Virus record (IMG/VR): IMGVR_UViG_3300025010_000004
Span: 1 to 64,000 of that record
DNA: 64,000 nt
Strand: one strand, 5' to 3'
Source: a virus
Shown here: positions 1-9,424 of the stretch, one piece after another
Position numbering within the stretch: position 1 is the stretch's first letter
Layout of the letters: each line of letters opens with the position of its first letter
The notes under the pieces: model-generated
Seen by the model: only the letters and a program-made list of their open reading frames with translations
The model's database searches: none
Told to the model about the DNA's origin: nothing
Made by a program: the position numbers and the translations under genes

Positions 1-2
1 CT

Positions 3-3000
3 ACTGTAGACTTATCGTTTGACCCTGTAAATACTCCTATTACTGTTAAAGTGTATTTGTCTGAGTGGTTGTCATATTATAATGACCATAATCATACCAG
101 AAAAACCACGTTAGTAGTTAATGATTATACACTTAAAACCACCGCACTAGACACATTAGACAATCGGAATTCAATGTACGGGTTTAACCGGGTACAGAAC
201 TCATACACGTATAGCATGTTAGCGAGTAAGCCGGATTATCCAAACCAAGATAACCCTACTATGGGGGCGGTGGTAACAACTACTACTAGCGTTGATGCCG
301 CTAGTGTTGTAATTTCTGCACCAGTACTTTATAATAATGCCAACGACACCTTCGTAGAGTTCAAACTATTCTATAAAGAAGAGTCCGCGGTGGATTGGAT
401 AGAATATCCGGCACCACAAAATTATAAAGACTGGAACAAACTAACGGCAAAAGCTACTAAGGCGGAAGTTTCTGTAGCAAGAGAGATGGTGTTCCCTACC
501 ACTGGTACGTATAGTATTAGTTTACTAAGAGTTACTGACAACCATCATGCTGACCTTTCCATAGGCGACAATATATATCTTAAGTCAGTTGATGAGATAG
601 TTTTTAGTGAAATATCGTATGTCAACACTGCACTTCTAGGTCTGCGTATAAAAGCTACTGACCAGATTTCTGGTAGTATGCCTAATATAACCTCTGTTGT
701 CAAAGGCGTAAAAGTAAAAGTTCCTGCTGGCACAAACGGAAGCAATTATAATGGCTCTTCTAGATACATGCCTGGAGGGTACGCTAACTGGAACGGTCAG
801 CTTACCTCTACTAAAACTTGGACGGATAACCCTATATGGTGCCTTTACGATATTCTAACTAACGAGAGATACGGGCTTGGCAACTATTTCAAAATAGACC
901 CATCCAAGCACGGTTTAATGCTGGCCAACTTCTACACAATGGCAGAGTACTGCGACGTTAGAATTAAAGATGACGGCACAGTAGTAACTGACCCTGCTTC
1001 TGCGGATTGGACTGCGGCTAGGCCTAGGTTTAGTCTTAACCTTGTAATAGATGAATCTAAAAGTGCTCCTGAAATACTGACTGCAATTTGTACCGTAATG
1101 CGCGCGTCGTGGTATTACTCAGAAGGGCTTGTGTGGATTGACATAGACCGTAAGAAGAATATTTCTCAAATTTTTAACATGAGCAATATTAAAGAATTTA
1201 CGCAGGCTGGTTCTTCTTATCGGGGTATAAGCAACTCATACGAGATACAATATCTAAATAAAGATGACGATTACAAAAGCGATATTCTTATAGTAGAGTC
1301 AGCCGGCCTAGCTAACGACCTGACTATAGAAGAGCGCAAGAAAACTATACAACTACAAGGAGTAACTAGCTATAAGCAAGCTCAATCCTTAGGAAAGTAC
1401 GTTCTTGCTGCTGGGGAAAACCTACTTACTACCGTAAGTTTTAAAACTGGCACTCACGGCATAATGTCAACAGTTGGCGATGTTATAGGAGTCCAGCACG
1501 ACGTTCCTCAGTGGGGGTATGGAGGTAAAGTTGTATCTTACAATACAGGCACTAGAGAACTAGAACTTAGTGCTGAGGCAGTCTTTATAGAAGGTTCTGT
1601 GCTAGCTGTTATGATAACTGACGGGGTGGCTGCGCCTGAAACCTATAGTTTAGTACAGTCAGCCCCTGGAGCGTATACTACAATAACGCTTTCAGAAGAT
1701 CCTAGTCCTGCTCCTAAATCGGGAGACACTTACTACGTAGGCGAAGCTACTAATCTAATTAAGCCTTTTAAAATAATAGGGCTTAAAAGAGATACAGATG
1801 AAATTGTAGAAGTAATGTGTGTCGAATACAACGAGTCTATCTATGATAGCGCAGATGATATATCTGGGCTTAGTTCAGTATACCAAGTAAACTATTCTAG
1901 GTTGCCTGATGTATTAAATGTGTCGTCTATAACAAATTTCAAAGTAGAGGAAAGAGCCTACACAGATTCATCTGGAGCAGTTAAGTTTGGCGTTGATTGT
2001 TATTACACAATCCCTACGCAGATTAACTGGAAAGGTGTAATTATATACTATGGGGTTTATGGCTCAGGGGTCTATACCGCTTTGTCAATAGATAATACTG
2101 GACATGTATTTATCCCAGAAGTCTTAACCAGCGGCAGGTATCAGTTTGTAGCGTGTGCTGTTTACAAAGAAGGAGTGCAGCAGACTCTTAATGATGCATT
2201 TTATGATTTAGTTAATCTTCCGTTTGCTGATATTACTTTAACAGCTTCGTTGTCTAACACAGTAATGCTGGGAGGAATATCCGGTCTTCAAATTGACGGG
2301 CAAGGCAACAACACTGAGTTTCTAGGTAAGGATGTTAAGTTTACTTGGCGCAAACCTCAGTTACTAGATGCTTTAACTGGGCTTTCAGCAGGTGCTGAAT
2401 CTAATGGAGCTGGCTCTGATTCTTCTGCCGATTGGTTGAAGTACTATAAGATAGAAGTTTTGAACTCTTCTGGGTCTGTTAGGCGAACTGACAAGTCTTT
2501 TACAGAAGAGTATACGTACACTTATATCCAAAATCACGCTGACGGTATTAATAGAAATATTAGGTTTAGAGCTTGCGCTGTAGATAAACTGGGTAGAGAA
2601 GGGGCTTGGGCTACTATAGATGTTAGCAATCCTTCTCCTGCTGTGGTTAGTGGCGTTACTCTTACAGCTTTTAACGATTCTGTAGCAGTAAACTTCACAC
2701 CTTCTAGTGAGATAGATGTGTCTCATTACTTGGTTTACGCAAGTCAATCTAGTGGGTTTATCCCTGCGGAAAACCTTTTGGTAAACCGAGGACCAGAGAC
2801 TTCGTTCATACTTCCCGTAACTTTGTTCGGTACGTGGAATTTCGTCGTGTGTGCAGTAGATGCATTCGGCGAGTTAGGGCTTAATTACTCACCACAGTAC
2901 TCAGTTTACGTTTCTGCCCCACAAGTTCTTCCTGACGAACTATACACAACACTTAGGACAGACTTCTGGGTTAGAGATTCTATCTTTAATTTTAGCCCTG

Positions 3001-5705
3001 CTGGTTCTGCAAGCACAACACTTACTTGGACCGCTGGTAGCATTATAAGAAACGACACAGTATACACATTAGCCCAAGGAACACTAGATAGTGCCCACAA
3101 CTCTTACATTATAGCTACTCTTTCAAGTAGTACTGCTACTATCTCTAAAGCAGCGTTTGGAGCTGTTCCTGCATTAACAGCAAGTCAAGTAATAATTGCT
3201 GTTACTTCTTCTGCGCCTAGTAACGGAACTAACAACTACCTTTGCTACATGCGGCAAGCTAATAGTATGGAGATGGATGGGGCTATTATCCGCCAAGCGA
3301 CTATAGGCAGTTTACAGGTAGCAGACGCATCAATAACTCAAGCTAAGGTTACTGGTCTTGTTGTAGGCGATGATGGTATTAGCATGGGGGCTAATGCTAC
3401 TATATCTTGGGGAAAAGTAGAAAGCAAGCCTACCACTTTAGTGCCTAGAAATAGTTGTGTTGTTGACGGTAATAAGATTTCTAAAGTAAATGGAGCTGCG
3501 GCTTGGGACTCTGATTGCTATAGTAAAGAGGGATACGCCGGGGGCTCATACTGTACTTTTACTGCTGATAGGAACGATAGAGATATTGTGGCAGGGTTAA
3601 CAACAGAGCCTACCTATAATCAATCATACGCGTCAGTTCATTACGCTATAAACATAACAGCTAGCGGAACTGTTTACGGTTATAGATTCGGTGTCCAGAC
3701 ACCTGCTTCAGGGCTGAGCACTTATGTTGCTGGGGATGTATTTTCAGTTGTTTACGACGGAGTGGTAGTTAAGCTTCTTAAGAATGGTACTGTTATTGGT
3801 ACACTTACCCCTGCGGCGGCTAATCTTAAACTGTATTTTGACTGCTCCATGCACTCCTCAAACTGTTCTATAAGCAATGTTCAGTTTGGGCCTATGACTA
3901 ATAGCCAGTGGGCTGGTAACATGAACGGGTTTTTGAAGTCAGTTGATGGAGGGCAATACAGAACTACTGACTCATCCAAGAATGGGGCGATTAGAATACG
4001 CCTGCCTGTTTTTGCAGATACTATGATTAAGTTCTTTGTGGATATTTACGAGTATCTTAACGGGTACTCATGTACTATGGAAATTGCTGGGTATGCTTAC
4101 GCAGGAGCTAGCGCCTGGTATAACGTAACAGCTAGAGTGGTAGGGTCAAGCAACGTAGAATACCCTGTAAGATTTGGGGTATCTTCTAGTTTACCTGCGG
4201 TCTGGATAGGCAATGTAGGTGATGCATGGTCGTATCCACAGATAACTATACGGGATGTGACACTCGGTTACGCTGGAATGTCTAAGGACTTGTGGGAGAC
4301 AGGATGGCAGATTACTTTTGATACAGCTGCCCCTACTTCTGTTACGGCTGAGGTTTTAGATACTCTACCTGGTGCGGATTGGTCTAAAGTTTCAGGAACT
4401 GGAAGACCCGCGAATGGGGCAACTGTGGGTGCTACATTAGGAACTGATTTTAAAGCTCCAGATGGAACGGTGCTAAGCGGGGGTTATACTACTATTGGGC
4501 CTAATTTTGTTTATACTGGAGAGTTGAACGCTGATAACATAAATTCTGGAATGATAGTAAATAAGAATTATTTAACTAGCGGTAGTTACTCACCTAATAT
4601 TATACCAGTTAACTCTTCATCTATAACACTAAGATCAGCTGAGCAGTTCCCTGCGTCTGGGTGGGCTTATTTGGTAAGTAGCGGAGGTGTAGAAACATTT
4701 TATTACACATCAAAAAGCGGTAATACATTGCAAGGTATACCTGTAGGGGTTTCTGGTAATATAGCCTATACACACCCGGCAGGAGTTACTTGTACTCCAC
4801 TTAATAAACCTAGCCTAATTGTAAATTCTGATATAGGGCAGTTTATAGCTATATGTGACGCTAATGGTAGTGGTAATTACACCGCTATGGTTAATATAGG
4901 AAACTCGGTGGACACCTGGGGAGAGTCTTTTGCTTCTTTTGGTAATTTGCTGCAAGGGTATAAAAAGGGAGTAGTAGGTTTATCAGCAGATGATGTGGCT
5001 ATATATGGTTCGTCTTTCGGTTCAGTAGCTATTTATGGGTCTGCTAATGCATCTAATGCTATAGGAGTCTCCGGGTCTGCACAAGGGGCTGGGGGCAAAG
5101 GCGTACAAGGTAACGGAATTGGGTACGATTTTTATGCAGCAGGGTCTAATAAGATAAAAGGAACTGTAGTAGCGTCGTTTACCGGAGCGCATGAAGGGTT
5201 ATATAGTAAAGATTTGGCACTTGTTACTGGAGATATACTTGTAGATGTGTCCTTAGTACATAAAAGGGATATAGCACAAAATATATTTGTACACGAAGTG
5301 GCAACTAAAGAGAAGCAACGAGATATTATAGGCGTAGCCAGTTCAGAGAGAGTATCGTTATCCGAAGAGATCCCTATGTCTCTAGTGGATAAAACCAAAG
5401 AGGGTATAGTCGATCCTAAAGGGGTCACTTCATGGCAACCTATAGACGGATACCTAGAACTAGCTGAACTGTATGATTTAATTCATATAAATGCAGTTGG
5501 TGACGGGGGAATAAACGTATGTAAAGACGGTGGCAACATTCAAGCGGGTGATTACATTTGCTCTTCTTCAAGACCTGGGAAAGGTATGAAGCAGGATGAT
5601 GACCTTCTTCACAACTATACAGTAGCTAAAGCTAGAGAAGATTGCATCTGGGCTGACGACGAAGACGATACTAGAATGATAGCTTGCAGCTACCACTGCG
5701 GCTGA
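3..5705 (+). CDS. Tail tip / host specificity protein, lambda J-like (5' end outside window)
   Basis: The reading frame is open from the left edge, so the N-terminus is missing; about 1900 residues are visible. Residues soon after the start of the visible part contain the J-type motif WCLYDILTNERYGLGNYF, typical of the tail tip attachment protein that contacts the receptor. The middle is Ser/Thr-rich with fibronectin-III-like beta segments (for example around bases 2640-2900). The last 150 residues (KRDIAQNIFV to CSYHCG, with PGKGMKQDDD) resemble the C-terminal peptidase/chaperone domains that help tail spikes fold; that part is inference. It heads the rightward tail genes and is followed at once by a homing endonuclease gene. 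Family assignment is firm, receptor unknown. Confidence 0.85.
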   Translation, partial: TVDLSFDPVNTPITVKVYLSEWLSYYNDHNHTRKTTLVVNDYTLKTTALDTLDNRNSMYGFNRVQNSYTYSMLASKPDYPNQDNPTMGAVVTTTTSVDAASVVISAPVLYNNANDTFVEFKLFYKEESAVDWIEYPAPQNYKDWNKLTAKATKAEVSVAREMVFPTTGTYSISLLRVTDNHHADLSIGDNIYLKSVDEIVFSEISYVNTALLGLRIKATDQISGSMPNITSVVKGVKVKVPAGTNGSNYNGSSRYMPGGYANWNGQLTSTKTWTDNPIWCLYDILTNERYGLGNYFKIDPSKHGLMLANFYTMAEYCDVRIKDDGTVVTDPASADWTAARPRFSLNLVIDESKSAPEILTAICTVMRASWYYSEGLVWIDIDRKKNISQIFNMSNIKEFTQAGSSYRGISNSYEIQYLNKDDDYKSDILIVESAGLANDLTIEERKKTIQLQGVTSYKQAQSLGKYVLAAGENLLTTVSFKTGTHGIMSTVGDVIGVQHDVPQWGYGGKVVSYNTGTRELELSAEAVFIEGSVLAVMITDGVAAPETYSLVQSAPGAYTTITLSEDPSPAPKSGDTYYVGEATNLIKPFKIIGLKRDTDEIVEVMCVEYNESIYDSADDISGLSSVYQVNYSRLPDVLNVSSITNFKVEERAYTDSSGAVKFGVDCYYTIPTQINWKGVIIYYGVYGSGVYTALSIDNTGHVFIPEVLTSGRYQFVACAVYKEGVQQTLNDAFYDLVNLPFADITLTASLSNTVMLGGISGLQIDGQGNNTEFLGKDVKFTWRKPQLLDALTGLSAGAESNGAGSDSSADWLKYYKIEVLNSSGSVRRTDKSFTEEYTYTYIQNHADGINRNIRFRACAVDKLGREGAWATIDVSNPSPAVVSGVTLTAFNDSVAVNFTPSSEIDVSHYLVYASQSSGFIPAENLLVNRGPETSFILPVTLFGTWNFVVCAVDAFGELGLNYSPQYSVYVSAPQVLPDELYTTLRTDFWVRDSIFNFSPAGSASTTLTWTAGSIIRNDTVYTLAQGTLDSAHNSYIIATLSSSTATISKAAFGAVPALTASQVIIAVTSSAPSNGTNNYLCYMRQANSMEMDGAIIRQATIGSLQVADASITQAKVTGLVVGDDGISMGANATISWGKVESKPTTLVPRNSCVVDGNKISKVNGAAAWDSDCYSKEGYAGGSYCTFTADRNDRDIVAGLTTEPTYNQSYASVHYAINITASGTVYGYRFGVQTPASGLSTYVAGDVFSVVYDGVVVKLLKNGTVIGTLTPAAANLKLYFDCSMHSSNCSISNVQFGPMTNSQWAGNMNGFLKSVDGGQYRTTDSSKNGAIRIRLPVFADTMIKFFVDIYEYLNGYSCTMEIAGYAYAGASAWYNVTARVVGSSNVEYPVRFGVSSSLPAVWIGNVGDAWSYPQITIRDVTLGYAGMSKDLWETGWQITFDTAAPTSVTAEVLDTLPGADWSKVSGTGRPANGATVGATLGTDFKAPDGTVLSGGYTTIGPNFVYTGELNADNINSGMIVNKNYLTSGSYSPNIIPVNSSSITLRSAEQFPASGWAYLVSSGGVETFYYTSKSGNTLQGIPVGVSGNIAYTHPAGVTCTPLNKPSLIVNSDIGQFIAICDANGSGNYTAMVNIGNSVDTWGESFASFGNLLQGYKKGVVGLSADDVAIYGSSFGSVAIYGSANASNAIGVSGSAQGAGGKGVQGNGIGYDFYAAGSNKIKGTVVASFTGAHEGLYSKDLALVTGDILVDVSLVHKRDIAQNIFVHEVATKEKQRDIIGVASSERVSLSEEIPMSLVDKTKEGIVDPKGVTSWQPIDGYLELAELYDLIHINAVGDGGINVCKDGGNIQAGDYICSSSRPGKGMKQDDDLLHNYTVAKAREDCIWADDEDDTRMIACSYHCG

Positions 5706-5735
5706 TTAACTATTTGATTTTATTGAGGTTTTATA

Positions 5736-6275
5736 GTGATAGTATATAAAGCTACGAACAATATAAACGGAAAAATTTATATAGGGTACACCACTAACTC
5801 TTTAGAGCATAGGAAAAGACAGCACATAAGTAGAGCTAAAAGCAAACACCAAGGAATATCGTTGTTTCATTTGGCTCTACGTAAATATGGACCTGCTAAT
5901 TTTTCATGGGTTGTTATAGATAGCGGGGTGAGTAGAGACGAACTTATACTTAAAGAAGAATTTTGGATAAATTTTTATAAAAGTAGCAGCGTGTTATATA
6001 ACCTGCGTAGTGGTGGAGCAGTAGGGTCAACACTATCAAATGATATTAAAAGACAAATATCAATAAAATTAAAGAATAGGCAAATAAAAGATGAATTAAA
6101 GAGGAAGGTAATGTGTGTTGATACTGGAGAAGTATTCGATTCGCTTACAGCAGCCGCCAAGTTTTTAAAAACATCAAGGTCTAACATTAGAAGAGTACTA
6201 GACTCAATAGGAACTTGTAAAGGGTTGACGTGGATTACTATTAAACTACCAGAGTACGGTTATACATATAATTAG
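5736..6275 (+). CDS. GIY-YIG homing endonuclease
   Basis: A 179-residue protein starting at GTG behind GAGG (spacing 7). The N-terminus MIVYKATNNINGKIYIGYT is the GIY-YIG catalytic core in the variant form VYKA...KIYIGYT; conserved downstream residues (H of RKRQH, E of LKEEFWI, N of LYNLRSGG) are also present. The C-terminal half (MCVDTGEVFDSL, AAKFLKTSRSNIRRVL) is a NUMOD-type DNA-binding helix typical of free-standing phage homing enzymes. It sits 30 bases after the tail tip gene and 10 bases before the next tail gene. It is most likely a selfish element that spreads between phage genomes and has no structural role. Confidence 0.88.
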   Translation: MIVYKATNNINGKIYIGYTTNSLEHRKRQHISRAKSKHQGISLFHLALRKYGPANFSWVVIDSGVSRDELILKEEFWINFYKSSSVLYNLRSGGAVGSTLSNDIKRQISIKLKNRQIKDELKRKVMCVDTGEVFDSLTAAAKFLKTSRSNIRRVLDSIGTCKGLTWITIKLPEYGYTYN

Positions 6276-6285
6276 GAGGGTTCAA

Positions 6286-7080
6286 GTGGCATACATATCA
6301 AACGGAACAATCTCAATATACAAAGGAACAGCTCCTATAGGACTTTCCGCCAGCCTTACTACAGGTGGAACCATACCGCTAGCTACATATAACTATAAGT
6401 TGGCTGCTGTGTTTCCTTCTGGCGAGTCTTTGCCTTCTGCTGCGGTTAACGCAGTAGTGGCTAATTCCACTAATGACGCTGTGTACTTAACCTGGACCGC
6501 AGTTACTGGGGCAACTTCATACAGAATATATAGAAAAGCCTCAACTGATGCTAATTACACTGAATACCTAACATCTGCTACTAATTCACTTCTAGATACC
6601 AACCAAGTAAGAAGTAGTGGCTCCCCGCAGGTATCCGACACAGTTAGCAATAAAGTAGTCGGAAGCGGCACTACCTTCTTAACTGGAGTTACTGTAGGTA
6701 ACAGCTTTAAAGTACGAAGTGATTCTGTTATTTATCAAGTAGCTGCTATTACTAGCGATACTTTGCTTAGCCTTAGTGTTAATTATGAAGGTAGCGCTGT
6801 TACAGGTGGACAGTACCAAATAAGCAATTACTACACACCTAACCTTAATCTAGCTGAGATAGACATGTATACAGCCGACTGGCCTCATTGGTTGACTACT
6901 GAGGTTATACGCAGGCTAGACCAGAAATTTACAAACGGGCTTACTATTAGCCCAGCGGCTAGCTCAACTCCTACAGTAAATGGAACTATGCAGTTTGAGT
7001 TAACTAGCAATACTAGCCTTAAAGTTAAGGTAAAAGGGGCTGATGGGGTTGTAAGAAGTACCACATTAACGTTAGCATAA
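6286..7080 (+). CDS. Tail-associated protein with fibronectin-III domain
   Basis: A 264-residue protein with GTG start behind a strong TAGGAGGG site. Residues 20-90 form an Fn3-like unit (LATYNYKLAAVFPSGES ... VYLTWTAVTGATSYRIYRK), a fold common in phage tail and baseplate proteins that touch the cell surface. The rest is Ser/Thr/Val-rich beta-type sequence with no catalytic motif that I recognise. Its place between the tail tip gene and the endolysin supports a virion role. The exact position in the tail is unknown. Confidence 0.6.
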   Translation: MAYISNGTISIYKGTAPIGLSASLTTGGTIPLATYNYKLAAVFPSGESLPSAAVNAVVANSTNDAVYLTWTAVTGATSYRIYRKASTDANYTEYLTSATNSLLDTNQVRSSGSPQVSDTVSNKVVGSGTTFLTGVTVGNSFKVRSDSVIYQVAAITSDTLLSLSVNYEGSAVTGGQYQISNYYTPNLNLAEIDMYTADWPHWLTTEVIRRLDQKFTNGLTISPAASSTPTVNGTMQFELTSNTSLKVKVKGADGVVRSTTLTLA

Positions 7081-7092
7081 AGGAAAATACTA

Positions 7093-7257
7093 ATGGCAAA
7101 AAAACCAGCCCTCAAAGCAGTACCTAAAACATCTAAAATTGACAAAGAAGTTAAGGGCAAAAGGAAAGGTAAGTCTAAAAAGACCAATCAAGGCAACTCT
7201 CGTAACACTAAACGCACCACTAAGAATAAAACAAGAGAGAAAAAGGGTAGAAAATGA
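7093..7257 (+). CDS. Small very basic protein (54 aa)
   Basis: ATG lies 12 bases after the previous stop, with AGGAAA in front of it; the stop TGA overlaps the ATG of the endolysin gene (ATGA). The product is about 40% Lys plus Arg (MAKKPALKAVPKTSK ... NKTREKKGRK) and has no hydrophobic segment. Such proteins often bind nucleic acid or are structural accessories, but no family is recognised. The coupling to the endolysin suggests that the two are translated together. Confidence 0.6.
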   Translation: MAKKPALKAVPKTSKIDKEVKGKRKGKSKKTNQGNSRNTKRTTKNKTREKKGRK

Positions 7258-7727
7258 AACCTCAAATTTCTGATATGCACCCAAAGTTACAGGAATTTTT
7301 TAAAGAATTTTCAGCTAAAATGGCAGAGGCTGGAGTTCCGTTCGCCTTAACTTGCGTACTAAGAACTAAAGCAGAGCAGACTGCCTACTACGCTCAGGGC
7401 AGAAAGTCATTGGTAGAAGTAAACATACTGCGGCTTGCCGCAGGTATGTCTATGCTAGTTCCTTCTGAGAACAAATACACAGTGACTAGTACTATGAATA
7501 GTAAACACTTTCCTGACGCTAATGGTAAATCTAGAGCCTTTGATATAGTCATTTTGAAGAATGGAAAGACTTTGGTTTGGGATATTAAATGGGATGGGGA
7601 TAAGGATGGTATACCTGATTACTTAGAAGCTGCAAATATTGCTAAAGATATTGGGTTGGAGGCAGGCGCTTTTTGGAAGACGTTTAAAGACTATCCACAC
7701 GCGCAGCTACCTGCAAGTATAAAATAA
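7254..7727 (+). CDS. Endolysin, M15-type L-alanyl-D-glutamate peptidase
   Basis: A 157-residue peptidase that would cut the peptide stem of peptidoglycan at the end of infection. The zinc site of the VanY/M15 family is visible: S-K-H near residue 84 followed by the Asp of SRAFDIV, and the terminal motif DYPHAQL (D.PH.Q in the family). The length matches single-domain phage endolysins such as that of T5. There is no signal peptide, so export needs a holin; a holin-like gene lies at 14330. It is coupled by ATGA to the basic protein upstream. Confidence 0.85.
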   Translation: MKPQISDMHPKLQEFFKEFSAKMAEAGVPFALTCVLRTKAEQTAYYAQGRKSLVEVNILRLAAGMSMLVPSENKYTVTSTMNSKHFPDANGKSRAFDIVILKNGKTLVWDIKWDGDKDGIPDYLEAANIAKDIGLEAGAFWKTFKDYPHAQLPASIK

Positions 7728-7740
7728 AAAGTAATAATAT

Positions 7741-7770
7741 TTGCATGTTTTAGGTATATAAATATATAGT
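7741..7770 (+). promoter_or_regulatory. Possible promoter for the tail fibre genes
   Basis: The gap between endolysin and tail fibre contains TTGCAT, then 18 bases, then TATAGT, in a very AT-rich stretch. It lies just ahead of a GTAGAA-N4-TTCTAC palindrome at 7791. The match to a sigma-70 promoter is weak compared with the near-perfect promoters elsewhere in the window. Confidence 0.25.
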
Positions 7771-7790
7771 AGGACTGTTTTTAATCTAAA

Positions 7791-7806
7791 GTAGAACATG
7801 TTCTAC
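7791..7806. promoter_or_regulatory. Intergenic palindrome, copy 1 (CATG centre)
   Basis: Perfect 16-base palindrome GTAGAACATGTTCTAC. This is the only copy on the rightward side. It stands 20 bases before the ATG of the tail fibre gene, with AAGGAG between, the same arrangement relative to the downstream gene as for the leftward copies. Confidence 0.8.
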
Positions 7807-7825
7807 CTATACTAAGGAGTGCTTG

Positions 7826-9424
7826 ATGGCCTTAAATCTAAGAACCATATCTAACAGCGGAGCTGGTCTTAAAGATCCTGCAGGTAATCTGCTGTCTAAT
7901 ATAGAAGTTTCTTTTACCTTAGTTGATAGGTACGGAAAAGCCAAAGACTTTTTCGATAGTGTAACTGGTGAAAGAGTAGCATCTGTTACAAAATCTGTAA
8001 CTACTAACAGCTCGGCTGAGTTTTCTATAGCACTTTGGCCTACTTCTAGAGCGACAGAAACAGCCTTCTACAAGTGTAGTGTCAATCACACTGGGATTAA
8101 AGATTTTATATCTCCTTTAGTTGAAGGGGAATCTGTATTATCTTGGGCTACGTTTAAAGCTTCTGGCGCTTCTATAGAGGCCAATGAGACTTCTGGTTTT
8201 GCGCAGCATTTACAAGATATGTCTCTGCATTTAACTACTGCGCAGAACATAGCTTTGGATGCTGCTAATAATCCTTCTATAGCTAACCCTTACGCGACTT
8301 TGAATGATATAGTTCTGTCTGGAGGCGGTCACGTAGTACAGGACGAAGGTAATAATGCGCCTGCACAGGGGAAGCTTAATTTTGTAGGAGCAGGAGTAAC
8401 TGTTTCTGATGACCCTGATAACGGGGCTACTGTAGTCACTATCGTGACCGGCGAAACAAGCGCCGCTACTAATTTAGTAGCTGGGGCTGTTAAGCTGTCT
8501 GTAGCTGCGGTTGATGCTGAGAATCCTATAGCAGTTGGCACTAACGACTCTAGGCTTAGTGATTCACGAACTCCTCTTAGCCATACACAGCCTCTTTCAA
8601 CTATAAACGATGTAACTATATCTGCCGCTAATCTCAATAGTTTAGATGATGGAATTAACTCTACACTCCATTTTCACAATGCTGATAGAGATAGGGCTAA
8701 CCACACAGGAACTCAGGGGTGGGCTACTGTAACAAAGACAGGATCTTTCTTAACTGACATAGCAGATATACCAACTCCGGTAGCTAGTAAAGCTCTTAAA
8801 AGAAACGCCACTAACACAGGCTACGAGTGGGCAGATATTTCTGGGTTAACTGACCATGAGGGATTGACTGGTTTGCTAGGTGGTGCTGCAAACGACCACC
8901 ATCACATAACTAGTGCTCAACGAACAGATTTAACGGACGGCGGTGATAGCACTCTCCATTATCATGCTAGTGACCGACTTGTTGATAACCATGTATCAGG
9001 AACTACGAATAAGCTTTTTACTGCTACAGAGAAAACTAAATTAGCAGGCATATCTGATGCTGCAAATAATTATACTCATCCTTCAACACACTCTGCTGAT
9101 ATAGTAACTGATGGCACAACTAATAAAGCATTTACTGCAACTGAAAAAACAAAGCTAAGTGGTATCGCAGATAGCGCCAATAATTATGCTCACCCATCAA
9201 CTCATACAGCAAGTATTATCTCTGTAGCTACTACTGGGTTTGCTGGTAATTTAACTTCAGCAGAAGATACTGTGCAAAAGGCGCTAGATAAGATTGACGA
9301 TTTAGTTTTAGGAGCCACGCAAGTAGTATTGGAGCATGAAGACACGCAAATAACCACGCAATATACGTTAGTGGTTGGATTAGACGAAGAAGGAAATACT
9401 GTACTAAAAATAGTGGAGTTATAA
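7826..9424 (+). CDS. Tail fibre protein with repeated FTATEKTKL segments
   Basis: A 532-residue protein; ATG at 7826 is 6 bases after AAGGAG. The N-terminal 120 residues look like a virion-attachment domain (LKDPAGNLLSNIEVSFTLVD, then a beta sandwich). The C-terminal half has repeats typical of long tail fibres: FTATEKTKLAGI ... ANNYTHPSTHSADI, then FTATEKTKLSGI ... ANNYAHPSTHTASI, and the HFHNADRDRANHTGTQ / HYHASDR segments. These form triple-stranded fibre shafts in known phages. It probably reaches the receptor or carries the next gene product. Confidence 0.8.
   Translation: MALNLRTISNSGAGLKDPAGNLLSNIEVSFTLVDRYGKAKDFFDSVTGERVASVTKSVTTNSSAEFSIALWPTSRATETAFYKCSVNHTGIKDFISPLVEGESVLSWATFKASGASIEANETSGFAQHLQDMSLHLTTAQNIALDAANNPSIANPYATLNDIVLSGGGHVVQDEGNNAPAQGKLNFVGAGVTVSDDPDNGATVVTIVTGETSAATNLVAGAVKLSVAAVDAENPIAVGTNDSRLSDSRTPLSHTQPLSTINDVTISAANLNSLDDGINSTLHFHNADRDRANHTGTQGWATVTKTGSFLTDIADIPTPVASKALKRNATNTGYEWADISGLTDHEGLTGLLGGAANDHHHITSAQRTDLTDGGDSTLHYHASDRLVDNHVSGTTNKLFTATEKTKLAGISDAANNYTHPSTHSADIVTDGTTNKAFTATEKTKLSGIADSANNYAHPSTHTASIISVATTGFAGNLTSAEDTVQKALDKIDDLVLGATQVVLEHEDTQITTQYTLVVGLDEEGNTVLKIVEL

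Noticed and set aside
9000-9230. Repeated DNA in the tail fibre gene as a diversity-generating template repeat
   Set aside because: The repeats are the normal FTATEKTKL fibre-shaft units in the coding frame; no reverse transcriptase or adenine-biased template repeat is present.
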